Assembly: GCA_958428235.1 (NCBI GenBank)
Contig: CAUAFG010000013.1
Location: 15,551-79,550, forward strand
Direction: 5' to 3'
Length of the DNA stretch: 64,000 nucleotides
Origin: Faeciplasma sp900553675
GTDB lineage: Bacteria; Bacillota; Clostridia; Oscillospirales; Ruminococcaceae
In this document: piece after piece, positions 1 through 9,667 of the stretch
Layout of the letters: every line of letters begins with the position of its first letter
How positions within the stretch are numbered: position 1 is the stretch's first letter
Notes under the pieces: model-generated
Told to the model about the DNA's origin: nothing
What the model saw: the letters and a program-made list of their open reading frames with translations, nothing else
Databases searched by the model: none
Position numbers and translations under genes: made by a program

Positions 1-547
1 ATTGCTTTGAAACGTATAAATGGGTCTAAACAATGCGGATATGCTGAATATAAATCCCGAAAAAATAATTATTGCAGGGGACAGCGCTGGCGGAAATCTT
101 GCGCTGGCAGTCACGCTGATGGCAAGAGACAGGGGACTGCGCATGCCGGATGCGGAGCTGCTGATTTATCCCGCAACTGACAGAAGAATGATAACCGGGT
201 CGATGAAAAAATATGTGGACACTCCTTTGTGGAATGCAAATCTGACAAAAATAATGTGGAAGGAATATCTGGGCGATCAGCAGCCGGAAAGGATAGAATA
301 TGCTTCGCCGATAGAGGCTGAATCCTTTGAGGGCTTCCCGCCGATATATATTGAAGTTGCCCAGTACGATGCTCTTCGCGATGAGGGGGTATGCCTGCAC
401 GACAGATTGCATAAGCTTAATATCGAGTGTGAAATTCATGAAATAATGGGTGCCTGCCATGGCTATGAAACCGCGCTTAAAAGCAATATGCTTAAAGAGT
501 GCATGGAAAGGCGGATTGGGTGGTTGAGAAAAACAATAAATCGGTAA
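1..547 (+). pseudogene. alpha/beta hydrolase (HSL-type esterase), 3' part, frameshifted
   Basis: This is the C-terminal half of an alpha/beta-hydrolase fold-3 esterase/lipase; its 5' end lies outside the window. The nucleophile elbow GDSAGG, the acid in YDALRDEG and the histidine in CHGYE are all visible, so the catalytic triad is present. The first bases read CFETYKWV in frame 3, then hit a stop. The rest (LNNADMLNINPEKIII onwards) is in frame 2. Inserting one base near position 25 joins them into the family's usual helix-plus-strand sequence before the nucleophile. The 175-residue stretch starting at the ATG at 20 therefore probably is not an independent gene. Substrate is unknown. The lesion could be a sequencing error because only one is seen here. 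Confidence 0.75.
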
Positions 548-670
548 AATTCAAACAGCCAAGACAGCTTGGTTCGGACATAGAGACAAATCAGATTGAA
601 ATTACAATTCATCTATGGTATAATGCCGGCAGGACGTTCCCATCACAAAATCAAAAAGGAGCAGCAAGCC

Positions 671-1177
671 ATGCCCGAATACACCCACATAGTCCACCCG
701 TTCGCCCCACTGTATGACAGTCAATCAAAGATACTCATCTTAGGCAGTCTGCCGTCGGTGAAATCAAGGGAGCAGCGATTCTTTTACGGTCATCCTCAAA
801 ACCGCTACTGGCGGCTGATGGCGGCGATCTTCAACGAAACGGTGCCCCAAACCATCGAGGAAAAGAAGGCTTTAGCGCTGAATCACCACATAGCAATGTG
901 GGATGTTATATACAGCTGCGTTATCATCGGTTCGGGGGACTCAAGCATTAAAAACGTCGTTCCCACCGATTTGTCGAAGATTATACGAGATTGCGATATC
1001 AGGCAGGTTTTCTGCAACGGCAAGACCTCAGGCATGGTATACCATAAATATCAGGAGCCTTTGCTCGGAATCAGTGCGACGGTTCTGCCATCAACAAGTC
1101 CTGCAAACGCCGCATGGAGCTTTGAAAGACTGCTTGAGGCTTGGAAATCGGAAATCGAGCGTGCACTGATGGCGTGA
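671..1177 (+). CDS. DNA-deoxyinosine / uracil-DNA glycosylase superfamily protein
   Basis: A 168-residue protein of the uracil-DNA glycosylase superfamily, most like the DNA-deoxyinosine glycosylase branch that removes deaminated bases from DNA in base-excision repair. The N-terminal GSLPSVKSREQRFFYGHPQN motif is the family's active-site strand, and LPSTSPAN near residue 140 is the second conserved motif. MWDVIYSC lies between them, as expected. The ATG at 671 is chosen over an upstream TTG-type start because an AAAGGAG ribosome site lies just upstream and the family motif follows directly after about 20 residues. It is a single-gene unit, closed by the hairpin at 1232. Substrate preference (hypoxanthine versus uracil) cannot be decided from sequence. 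Confidence 0.85.
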   Translation: MPEYTHIVHPFAPLYDSQSKILILGSLPSVKSREQRFFYGHPQNRYWRLMAAIFNETVPQTIEEKKALALNHHIAMWDVIYSCVIIGSGDSSIKNVVPTDLSKIIRDCDIRQVFCNGKTSGMVYHKYQEPLLGISATVLPSTSPANAAWSFERLLEAWKSEIERALMA

Positions 1178-1231
1178 TATTCTTTTCTGTTTCGGATTTG
1201 ACATTTCTTTTTATATCTAAATATTGCAGAA

Positions 1232-1277
1232 CCCTCCTATGGCAGCATTCAATCCTGCCATAGGAGGGTAATTTTTG
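1232..1277 (+). terminator. rho-independent terminator after the glycosylase gene
   Basis: A perfect 14-bp stem (CCCTCCTATGGCAG with its exact complement at 1255-1268) and an 9-base loop are followed by TAATTTTT. It separates the glycosylase gene from the blaI promoter. Confidence 0.85.
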
Positions 1278-1305
1278 CCTGATGTAAAAAATTTTTCTTT
1301 CCCTA

Positions 1306-1334
1306 TTGACATTTTCATTATACAGCTGTATAAT
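1306..1334 (+). promoter_or_regulatory. blaI promoter (consensus sigma-A)
   Basis: TTGACA at 1306-1311 and TATAAT at 1329-1334 are separated by exactly 17 bp, a perfect consensus promoter. The -10 box lies inside the first BlaI-type operator, so repressor binding would directly exclude polymerase. Confidence 0.9.
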
Positions 1335-1353
1335 ATATTATACAAACGTATAA
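1317..1353 (+). promoter_or_regulatory. twin BlaI/MecI-type operators
   Basis: Two copies of TTATACnnnnGTATAA lie at 1318-1333 and 1338-1353, centred 20 bp apart (two helical turns). The first is part of an 18-bp perfect palindrome, 1317-1334. TACA/TGTA dyads are the known recognition core of BlaI/MecI repressors. The first copy covers the -10 box and the second covers the likely transcript start, so autoregulation by the adjacent repressor is expected. Confidence 0.85.
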
Positions 1354-1394
1354 CAAAGCATTAATCATGAGTACAGCAAAGGAGCAACACCAAA

Positions 1395-1811
1395 ATGAAC
1401 ACCAACAACAAGAAATTAGGAGACGCAGAGCTTGAAATAATGCAGGCGATATGGGAGAGTGACGGCGGCAGTCCGATTACATCCGTATACATATTAAACG
1501 TGCTTAAAAGCTCAAGAAAATGGCAGCTTTCCACCCTTATGACCTCGCTTGCAAGGCTTGAAGACAAGGGCTTTGTAAAATGCGACCGTTCCTGCGGCAC
1601 CAATCTTTATTCCGCCCTGGTTTCGGAAAACGACTATAAGGCGGCTGCAAGCCAGAGCTTTTTAAAGAGGATGTATAACAGCTCGGTGCAGAGCCTTGTC
1701 GCAACGCTATACGGCAACAAGATGTTCAGCGGCGAGGATGTAAAGGAGCTAAGAAGCTTTCTCGACGAGCTTGAAAGCAAAATGTCGGACGGCAGCGGCG
1801 GAAAGGAATAA
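1395..1811 (+). CDS. blaI: BlaI/MecI/CopY-family transcriptional repressor
   Basis: A 138-residue winged-helix repressor of the BlaI/MecI family. The N-terminal LGDAELEIMQAIWE is the family hallmark, followed by the recognition helix region (STLMTSLARLEDKGFV) and a C-terminal dimerisation helix where the partner protease normally cleaves. A GGAG site precedes the ATG. The gene sits under two matching operators and directly ahead of a BlaR1-type sensor protease gene (3-base gap), the standard BlaI-BlaR1 arrangement. No beta-lactamase or penicillin-binding protein gene is in the neighbourhood, so the regulon is unknown. Because the partner is broken, this repressor may now be permanently uninducible. 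Confidence 0.9.
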   Translation: MNTNNKKLGDAELEIMQAIWESDGGSPITSVYILNVLKSSRKWQLSTLMTSLARLEDKGFVKCDRSCGTNLYSALVSENDYKAAASQSFLKRMYNSSVQSLVATLYGNKMFSGEDVKELRSFLDELESKMSDGSGGKE

Positions 1812-1814
1812 TAA

Positions 1815-4800
1815 ATGACAAACCTATTCTTAACCTACCTCGGCATATCTGCAACCGTCGGCGTGGTCGTATTGCTGATACTGCTTGCCTCGCCACTTAT
1901 CAACAGGAGATACGCCGCAAAATGGAAATACTATATCTGGATTTTCCTTGCCATCCGACTGCTTATACCTGTAAGCGGAATGTATCACAAGGAAAGCAAA
2001 AGTCCGGCTGTAACCGAACCAATCCAATCAAGCGGGACGGTGGTTTATGAGCCGGAAGAAGTGCAGGTAGTCCAACCCCGCCGCTTTGTGGTGGAAATAC
2101 CGGTCGGTGCTGCTGAGCAGCATGTTCCAGTCCCCGAAACAGCCGCAGGCATACCAAAGCTTTCCATGCTTGATATTGTCATTGCGGCGTGGATAGCCGG
2201 AGCGGTAATATTTGTGTCGGTGCCGATAATAAGCTGCCTTCACTATAAATTCAGGATCACCCATAGCGGCGAAAGGATTGAATCCGGAACAGCTTTTGAC
2301 ACGCTTTGCGAGCTGAAATCCCAATTAAAAATCAGGAGAAATGTATCGCTGATGCGCTACCCCAAAGCCGCAAGCCCCATGATAATCGGCTTCATCAAGC
2401 CGGTTATGGTGCTTCCGTGTGATGATTACAGCGAAGAAGATATCCGGTTTATTGTAAGACACGAGCTTATACACCTTAAACGCGGTGACGTTTATGTTAA
2501 GCTGTTATGCGTGTTTGCAAACGCCCTGCACTGGTTCAATCCGCTGATCTGGATTATGCGCAGGGAAATGACCGTTGATATGGAGCTTTCCTGCGACGAA
2601 GGAGTGATCAAGAGTGCGGACATTAACATCAAAAAGGCGTACACCGAAACGCTCCTGTCCTCGCTGCGCCGCCAGAGCTCTAAAAGAAGCTCGCTTACGA
2701 CCCAGTTCTACGGAGGTAAGGGAACTATGAAAAAGAGATTTACAAATATCCTCGGCAAAGGCGGCAAGAAAAACGGTATAGCGGTGCTGATAATCGCGGT
2801 TGTGCTTGCAACTCTGCTCGGCGTTATGGTGGGATGCACGCAAAAGGTCTCCATTCCGTCGGATAATGAGCTTGCCGACATGATTAACAACTATCTCGAA
2901 TTTGAATCCATATGCACCTATACAAATCTTCCGGTAGATTTCGACAATCCGCCTTCAGACGACCCTTCCAGCGAGGAGCATTGGATATATCCCGTAACGA
3001 AAGAGGGCATGACCACTTGGGAGGACTGGCTGAGCTACCTCGGCGGAATCTTCACCGAATCGGGAACAGAAAAGGCTCTTGAAAAGACTGCCACAAGATA
3101 TATAAATCACAACGGCAATCTGTACTACAGCGACGGCGGCATGGGCTGGAAGCTTGCAAGTGAATACTCCATAGCCAAAACCGTTTCAAACGGCGATAAA
3201 GCGTTTACGGTTGAATTCTGGCGCGAATACGATCCCGATTTCTTCGGTAACAGCGAGCGCGAATTCCTGATTACAACCCTTAGCTTTGAATATACCTCAT
3301 CAGGCTTGGCGAATAGCCGATTACATCGACCGCGATTCCACTCCTAACGACATCAATCCCAATCTTGCAGGGTACAATCCATTTATGTCCGAGGACGTTC
3401 CCGAAGCTCTTGACGGCTATATTCAATTTGAAAAAGCCGAAATTCCGGATATTCACTACGACGGAAGCTTCGGCTTGGACGAACTCAACGAAAAAGCCTT
3501 CCCCAAGGTGCTGTTTGATTCCAAGGAGGCAGGCGGCGTAAGGATTTATCTGCTGGGCGAGTATGTGAGAACAGATAAATCCGAAAACGAAAACGCGGTT
3601 TATTCCTATCGCCTTTCACTTGGAACGGTAAATAACGGAGCCATGGTAACCTATCCGCTCCCTGCCGAGCTTGAAGGGGTTTCTCAGGGCGGATATATCC
3701 TGAACAAAAACGCTGTATCAGACTGTCTTTGCGTGTATGAGATGGACTGCCCGCTTGCGGTTATTCGTTATGCCTCGTCAGACGGTGCAGGACTTTCGGC
3801 GTTCTACGCTTTTAAGGACGGTTCGCTTTATATGCTTATGGGCGATTCCTCGGCAGTCGGCGGCGAGGCTGTGGGCGTGTGCGTTCCGGTCATTTCGCAG
3901 AATGTTACCGTTTCGGGAAACACTATCAAGGACAATGCAAGCGGAATTACCTATAGCTTCAATTTTGACAATATCCTGCCCGACGATTATGTTGAAGCAC
4001 ACTTTACGGCGTCTGCAAACGCCGCCGAGCCGGCTGCGCCTGTTGATAACGTAACAGCTTTACTTTCTGATGATGAAATGAACAGTATTCTTAACGAGTA
4101 CCTTCGGTTTTCAGATACACCAATATCGGATCGGTAAAGGTTGACTGGCAGAACGCTGATGGCGTTGTCACGAAAGACGGTATTGACTACTGTCCCTCCA
4201 TCGAGGAAGGACTTACCACTTGGCAGGAGTGGAGTGACTTTCTGCACAGCATATTCACTGAGGATTTGGCGGACACCTATCTTACGCATTATTCCGAGGA
4301 GACAAAGCAGTATATCAACGTAGACGGCAGGCTTTATGCCAAGGACAATCCTGTGGGCGTGCATTACGGCAATCCTGTTCAAGCGGGTTCAAGAGCACTT
4401 GGCAGCGGGGCAGAAATAGAGTACTGGCAGGAAGCTTTATTTGAGGGCGAAGTCGGAAATTATCTCATAACAGTACTTACCGTTGAATCTACCGATGACG
4501 GATGGAGAATTAACGGCTCCGAAAGACATATGTACCCCTCAGACAAAGAGTATGTTCCGATGCTTGATAATCCGTTGATTGCAGGCGAGCTTACCGAGAC
4601 CGAAATGAACCGCCTGATAGATGATTATATGCGGTATGAACGTTATTTTATCTATGATAGTGTAGACACTGCGGGTGACGATAGACCTAAAGTCGGCTCA
4701 TACCGACCGTCAGTCGAGGAGGGTCTTACCACATGGCAGGAGTGGCTTGACTATATATACGGTCTGCTCACCGATGAAGCTGCCGAGAAGTGCCTGAAGA

Positions 4801-5624
4801 ATTACACAGGCGAAGGAAACCATTATATAAACGTTGACGGCTATTTATATGCGCTTGATGGCGGCATGGGCTGGTATTATGGCAGCCCTGTACAGGCGGC
4901 ATACAAAACAAACGGAAGTGAAGGAATTATTGAGTTCTGGCGGGAGGATTTCAGCGAGGGCTGCGAATGGTGCTATTATATAACCGTTTTGCAAATCAGG
5001 CTGACCGATTCCGGCTGGAGGGTTCAGTCGGCTGATAGCTACAATGCCGATTTATTTGAAGAAGGTGTCAGGGACTATGAACCGCTGCTTGACAAGCCTT
5101 ATTCAATAGACAAATCCTCCTACGCCGTAAATAAAATCTACAGGCGGCTTATGTATGATTATCAGGAGGCAGTAGATATTCTTACCTATAGTGCTACTGA
5201 AGATACGTATGTGGTGAACGGTGTTGACCAGATAGGAAATCTGCGTGAAATAGACGGCGAAACGTATATCCCCATGGTAGCATATTAAGATACGCCGGAG
5301 GAGATCAAGCAGCAGCTAAGCCTTGCGTTTACCAGGCAGAAGTGCGACAAGCTTTATAAACAATACTTTGAAGATAACAGCAGCTTAAAAGTGATAGACG
5401 GCAGGTTTTACTGTCCGCTGGCAGATGTAGTACATACCCCCTTTAAAACGCCGTTTGAAAGCGCAGTACAGATAAGCGATTCCGAAATCTTAGCAAAGAC
5501 GGTGATTGAGTACGACGATGAAACCGTCCCTTGTGAAGTCACCTTTAAGTATGAGGGCGATAATTGGAAAATCGACAAGCTGGTTGAGTATACGTCCGAA
5601 GAAGGCAGAGAGCGTTCATATTAA
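1815..5624 (+). pseudogene. BlaR1-like M56 metallopeptidase with triplicated C-terminal module, decayed
   Basis: The first 510 codons encode an M56 (BlaR1/MecR1) integral-membrane zinc protease: membrane segments near residues 5-25, 38-55, 115-140 and 320-345, and the HELIH zinc motif near residue 216. BlaR1 normally ends in a penicillin-binding sensor domain. Here the outside part instead carries three related ~150-residue modules (about 2880-3340, 4075-4540 and 4590-5040), each with GxTTWxEW, a YxN-G-LY segment, EFWRE or EYWQE and a terminal DSGWR-type motif. A different tail follows. The frame is broken by an extra T at 3306-3307, a one-base loss near 4105-4113, and an in-frame TAA at 5286-5288. 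Alignment of the modules shows the repaired frames are correct. Sensor ligand is unknown. Confidence 0.8.
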
Positions 5625-5770
5625 TCCCCGCTGATACCGAAAGAAACATGAATAGAAACAATATCAGGGCGTGCCGGCACACCCTGAATATTGTCTGCTA
5701 ATAAATTTCCTTCACCGGGGACTCAAAAAAACTTCCCATTAGTTAATAATAAATGAAAGAATACTTCTGA

Positions 5771-5815
5771 TCAGGCGAATCCTCAAAAGCGCTCGCCTGA
5801 AATGGAGTATTTTTT
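5771..5815 (+). terminator. terminator-like hairpin in the 5625-5917 gap
   Basis: TCAGGCGA at 5771-5778 pairs with TCGCCTGA at 5793-5800, and the outer AATACT/AGTATT arms can extend the stem before a run of six T. A second GC-rich hairpin (CAGGGCGTGCC with GGCACACCCTG, 5665-5686) lies closer to the stop codon. Nothing else is evident in this gap apart from the upstream region of the transporter operon. Confidence 0.55.
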
Positions 5816-5917
5816 ATACGCAATTTTTACATAACCCTGATTCCCGATTTTACATAGCAAGAGTAAGCTATAACTGATTTGAATTGAGGGGCGATAGAAT
5901 CCCAAAGGAGCTATAGT

Positions 5918-6883
5918 ATGGAGATACGTCTGAAATCGGTTGAAAAGAGCTTTAACCGCAAAAAAGTTATACAAAGCACCACGCTTTCGATGGTCAGCGG
6001 CGGACTTACAACCCTGCTCGGTCCGTCCGGCTGCGGCAAAACCACACTTTTGCGGATGATTTCGGGTCTGGAAACGCCTGACGATGGCGAAATCTACTTT
6101 GACGATAAATGCGTATTCTCCAAGGAAAAGAAAATCAACCTTCCGCCCGAAAAGCGTAGGATTGGGTTTGTTTTTCAGGATTTTGCCCTGTGGCCGCATA
6201 TGAGCGTGTTTGAAAATGTCGCCTTTGGGCTTCGTGCGGCAAAGCAGACGAAGGGGCTTGAGCAAAAGGTAAAGGACGCTCTGCACGCTGTTCAGCTCTA
6301 CGATTTTGCCGACCGTTATCCGCACCAGCTTTCCGGCGGACAGCAGCAAAGGGTGGCTTTTGCAAGGGCAATTGTAATCGAGCCGCAGTGCATTCTGTTC
6401 GACGAGCCGCTTTCCGCGCTTGATGCGCTTTTGCGTGAGGAAATGCGTGCCGAGCTGCGCGAGCTTATCACCCGGCTGAAAATCACCGCAGTATTCGTCA
6501 CCCATGATCAGACCGAGGCAATGAGCATGAGCGACGCCATAGCCGTTATGTCCGCAGGTGCGGTCGAGCAATACGGAACGCCGGAGGAAATCTACGGTGC
6601 TCCCAAAACGGAGTTTGTTGCAAAATTCGTGGGCTACTCCAACTGGATAGACAACACCCATATGTTCCGTCCGGAAAAGGCTTCACTTAGCCCGAAAGAT
6701 GGTGCTTTAGCATTCAATGCGGAGGTAACGTCGGTTCAATTTCTGGGAAGCGCTTATCAGCTCCGCCTTGCCTATGGCGGTAAAAACTGGAGTATTCCAT
6801 CCTCAGATAAGATGTCAGTGGGGACGAAAGTCACCATTTACATAGATAAAAACGACTTAATAGAAGTTAATGAAAAGAGGTAA
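5918..6883 (+). CDS. ABC importer ATPase (FbpC/PotA-like)
   Basis: A 321-residue ATP-binding subunit of a binding-protein-dependent importer. Walker A is GPSGCGKTT (near residue 37), the Q-loop is in FVFQDFALWPH, the signature is LSGGQQQRV, Walker B is ILFDEPLSALD and the switch histidine is in VFVTHDQTEAM. About 85 residues follow the ATPase core, resembling the regulatory/OB-type tail of the FbpC, PotA and PhnT class. An AAAGGAG site precedes the ATG. It is the first gene of a tight four-gene run (gap of 5 bases to the binding protein). The substrate cannot be fixed from sequence: iron, 2-aminoethylphosphonate, thiamine and polyamines are all imported by this class. Confidence 0.88.
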   Translation: MEIRLKSVEKSFNRKKVIQSTTLSMVSGGLTTLLGPSGCGKTTLLRMISGLETPDDGEIYFDDKCVFSKEKKINLPPEKRRIGFVFQDFALWPHMSVFENVAFGLRAAKQTKGLEQKVKDALHAVQLYDFADRYPHQLSGGQQQRVAFARAIVIEPQCILFDEPLSALDALLREEMRAELRELITRLKITAVFVTHDQTEAMSMSDAIAVMSAGAVEQYGTPEEIYGAPKTEFVAKFVGYSNWIDNTHMFRPEKASLSPKDGALAFNAEVTSVQFLGSAYQLRLAYGGKNWSIPSSDKMSVGTKVTIYIDKNDLIEVNEKR

Positions 6884-6888
6884 CAAAT

Positions 6889-7989
6889 ATGAAAAAAGTT
6901 ATTGCAATTCTGCTTGCAGTTGTTATGTGCTTAGGACTTGCCGCGTGCGGAGATCAGGCGCAAACACCAAAGGACGATAACAAAGTGTCCGAATCCACAC
7001 CGGCTCCGGCAGAGGCTACAGCCGCTCCCACAGAACCTGTGCAAACGCCCACCGAGCCGACAGAAGCTCCTGCCGAGGAAACAAAACAGCTTTCCGGCAA
7101 GGTGACGGTTTATATGCCTTCTCCTGCGGGACTTGCAGATAAAATCGCCGCCGGATTCAAGGAAAAAACCGGCGTTGAGGTCGAGGTATTTCAAGGAACC
7201 ACCGGCGAGATCCTTGCCCGCCTTGAAGCCGAGGAAGCCAACCCCATTGCCGACGTTGTAATCCTTGCTTCGTGGTCTGACGGTTTAAGCATGAAGGCTT
7301 CGGACAAGCTTATGTCCTACACCCCCGCAAACGCCGACAAGATTGTCGAGGGATGGATAGACGCCGATTCTACGCTGTTCGGCTACAGTGCCTCCGCCGT
7401 CGGAGTAATCTACAACACCACCATCATCCCCGAGCTTTCCGCCGACTGGAGCCAGCTTGCGGCGGATGAATACAAGGATACCCTTGCCATCCCCGACCCC
7501 GAAAAATCCGGAGCTTGCAAAGACTTTGTGGCTGGCTTTGTAAATCAGTACGGCTGGGAAGCCTTTGAGGGCATGGCTGCAAACGGAATGATAGTCCCCG
7601 GCGCAAACAAGGCTGCTTTAGAGGCTGTCACCACCGGCGAGGTAGGCATACTGGTTGCCGGTGTTGACTACAACGCTTATTCCTCCATCTCCAAGGGCGA
7701 GCCGCTCAACATCTACTATCCCGCCGGCGGCACGGTTGTAAATCCCCGTCCTGCAATGATAATGAAGACCGCTCCTAATGTAGACAACGCCAAGGCGTTT
7801 GTAGACTATCTGTTCTCAGACGAAGCACAAAAGCTGGTTGCCGACGCCTATCTCCTCCCCGGACGCACAGATATCACAACCGACAACCGCACAAGCCTTT
7901 CCGACATCCCACAAATCGAGTGCGACTGGGACAAGATGATGAAAATAGCTTCCGATTCCGCCGCTAAAATCAACGAGATCTGCGGCTGA
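6889..7989 (+). CDS. extracellular solute-binding lipoprotein (FbpA/PhnS-like)
   Basis: A 366-residue substrate-binding lipoprotein. The signal peptide ends in the lipobox LAAC (lipidated Cys near residue 20), followed by a 45-residue linker rich in Pro, Thr, Ala and Glu that should span the cell wall. The mature domain starts at GKVTVYMPSPAG and has the two-lobe pattern of Fe3+/2-aminoethylphosphonate-type binding proteins (GVEVEVFQGTTGEILARLEAE; AIPDPEKSGACKDFVAG; MIMKTAPNVDNAKAFVDYL). I do not see the adjacent tyrosine pair of classic FbpA at the usual place, so iron is not assured. It lies between the ATPase and the permease genes and should deliver substrate to them. Confidence 0.88.
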   Translation: MKKVIAILLAVVMCLGLAACGDQAQTPKDDNKVSESTPAPAEATAAPTEPVQTPTEPTEAPAEETKQLSGKVTVYMPSPAGLADKIAAGFKEKTGVEVEVFQGTTGEILARLEAEEANPIADVVILASWSDGLSMKASDKLMSYTPANADKIVEGWIDADSTLFGYSASAVGVIYNTTIIPELSADWSQLAADEYKDTLAIPDPEKSGACKDFVAGFVNQYGWEAFEGMAANGMIVPGANKAALEAVTTGEVGILVAGVDYNAYSSISKGEPLNIYYPAGGTVVNPRPAMIMKTAPNVDNAKAFVDYLFSDEAQKLVADAYLLPGRTDITTDNRTSLSDIPQIECDWDKMMKIASDSAAKINEICG

Positions 7990-8001
7990 TGAGGTGAGCT
8001 T

Positions 8002-9663
8002 ATGAAAGCAGACAATTTTAAAAAGCATATCCCGCTAATTTTATTAACGGCTCTGCTTTTGTTTATGATTGTCTGCCCACTGGTCATGATTTTTGCCAAG
8101 GCGGTCATTGTGGATGGTCGCCTTGACTTTTTATCGGTGTGGCAGACATTAAAAGCGGACGGAAACCTTGAAATGATAGGAAACTCCCTGCTCCTCGGCG
8201 TGCTTGTGGTGATTGTTTCAACCGTAATCGCGGCGCCGCTGGCATATCTGTTTTCAAGAACAGGCTTTGCCCGATACCGCTTTTTTGATATAATCTTTAT
8301 GATTCCGTTCATGACCCCGCCTTACATTGCATCTATGGGCTGGATTCTGTTTATGCAAAAGCGCGGGCTTTTACAGCAGTTTGTTCCCGCGATGGCGGGC
8401 AGCGAAAAATGGTTCTTTTCTCTGGGCGGGCTGGTTATAGTCACGAGCCTGCACGTGTTCCCTTTTATGCTGACTATGCTCAAAAACGCTATGCTGAATA
8501 TCCCATCCAGCCTTGAAGAATCGGGAGCAGTGTTCGGAGCGGGATTTGCACGCAGGCTTTACAAAATCTTTCTGCCGTTGATAAGCGGAAACTATGCCAT
8601 AGGCGCACTGCTGGTATTCGTTAAGACAATAGCGGAATACGGCACTCCCGCAACGCTGGGCAAGCGGTTCGGGTTTGAGGTGTTCACAACCGAAATTCAC
8701 CGCTACGCCACCGTTGCGCCGATCCAGTTCGGAAAATCCGCGACCCTTGCATCCGTGCTGATAGGCGTATGCCTTGTTATGTGGATGCTTCAGAACTACA
8801 TCACATTAAGAAAAAGCTATAACCTCGTAGGCGGAAAGGGAAGCAGGTTTGCACAAATCAGACTGCCGCTGATTGTCAAGGTGCTTGCATGGACATATAT
8901 TGTCATGGTGCTTATATTGGCAATCGGAATCCCATACTTTTCTATCATCTCGACCTCGCTCATCAAGCTTCGGGGCTATGGCTTTGCCGCAGGGAACTTC
9001 ACCTTTGCGCACTATATCGAGCTGTTCACCGAGAACACCAAGGGCGTTAGCGCAATCAAAAACAGTCTGCTTTTAGCAACGGCTTCGGCGAGCATATGCG
9101 CGGTTTTGGGAACTGTGCTTGTCTTAGCGATTCGCGGCTCCGATTCCAAGCTGAAAAAAATTGTGGAGGCTATAGGACTTTTGCCCGAAATGCTCCCAAG
9201 CATAGTTCTGGTAATAGGAATTATGCTGTTCTGGAATCAGATTTACAATATACTCCCGCTGTATAACACTCTGGGAATATTGGTGCTTGCATATGTTGTG
9301 CTGTTTCTGCCCTATACCGTCCAATATGTAACATCCTCGTTTACGCAGATATCCGAAAGTCTTATGGCGGCAGGACGGGTGTTCGGGGGAAGTCCATTTT
9401 ACATCTTCCGAAAAATAACGCTGCCGCTGATAATAAAAGGTGTTGCCACCGGCTGGATGATGACCTTTATTATAGCATTTCGCGAGCTTGTCACCGCCAG
9501 CCTGATAGCTCCGCCCAACACGCTTGTGGTATCGACATATATCATGCGCGAGTTTGAGCAGGGAAGCGTGTCAATAGGTATGGCTATGGCGGTGCTGTGT
9601 GTGCTGCTGACAACAACGGCACTGCTGATTCTCAACCGCTTTATCGACGGGCAGAAGGGGTGA
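8002..9663 (+). CDS. ABC importer permease, fused double-domain (FbpB/ThiP type)
   Basis: A 553-residue integral-membrane permease with about 12 predicted membrane segments, made of two tandem binding-protein-dependent transport domains. Each half has an EAA-like loop facing the ATPase (SLEESGAVFGAGFARRLYKI in the first half; SLMAAGRVFGGSPFYIFRKI in the second). Such fused permeases need no second permease gene, which agrees with the operon content. A GAGGTGAGC site precedes the ATG, 12 bases after the binding-protein stop, and the next gene starts 4 bases after this one ends. Confidence 0.9.
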   Translation: MKADNFKKHIPLILLTALLLFMIVCPLVMIFAKAVIVDGRLDFLSVWQTLKADGNLEMIGNSLLLGVLVVIVSTVIAAPLAYLFSRTGFARYRFFDIIFMIPFMTPPYIASMGWILFMQKRGLLQQFVPAMAGSEKWFFSLGGLVIVTSLHVFPFMLTMLKNAMLNIPSSLEESGAVFGAGFARRLYKIFLPLISGNYAIGALLVFVKTIAEYGTPATLGKRFGFEVFTTEIHRYATVAPIQFGKSATLASVLIGVCLVMWMLQNYITLRKSYNLVGGKGSRFAQIRLPLIVKVLAWTYIVMVLILAIGIPYFSIISTSLIKLRGYGFAAGNFTFAHYIELFTENTKGVSAIKNSLLLATASASICAVLGTVLVLAIRGSDSKLKKIVEAIGLLPEMLPSIVLVIGIMLFWNQIYNILPLYNTLGILVLAYVVLFLPYTVQYVTSSFTQISESLMAAGRVFGGSPFYIFRKITLPLIIKGVATGWMMTFIIAFRELVTASLIAPPNTLVVSTYIMREFEQGSVSIGMAMAVLCVLLTTTALLILNRFIDGQKG

Positions 9664-9667
9664 TACT

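Noticed and set aside
1395..5624. Functional beta-lactamase resistance locus
   Set aside because: No beta-lactamase or mecA-like gene is present and the BlaR1-like gene is broken and lacks the penicillin-sensing motif.
5625..5917. Riboswitch upstream of the importer operon
   Set aside because: I saw two hairpins but no recognisable riboswitch core; transporter substrate cannot be inferred this way.
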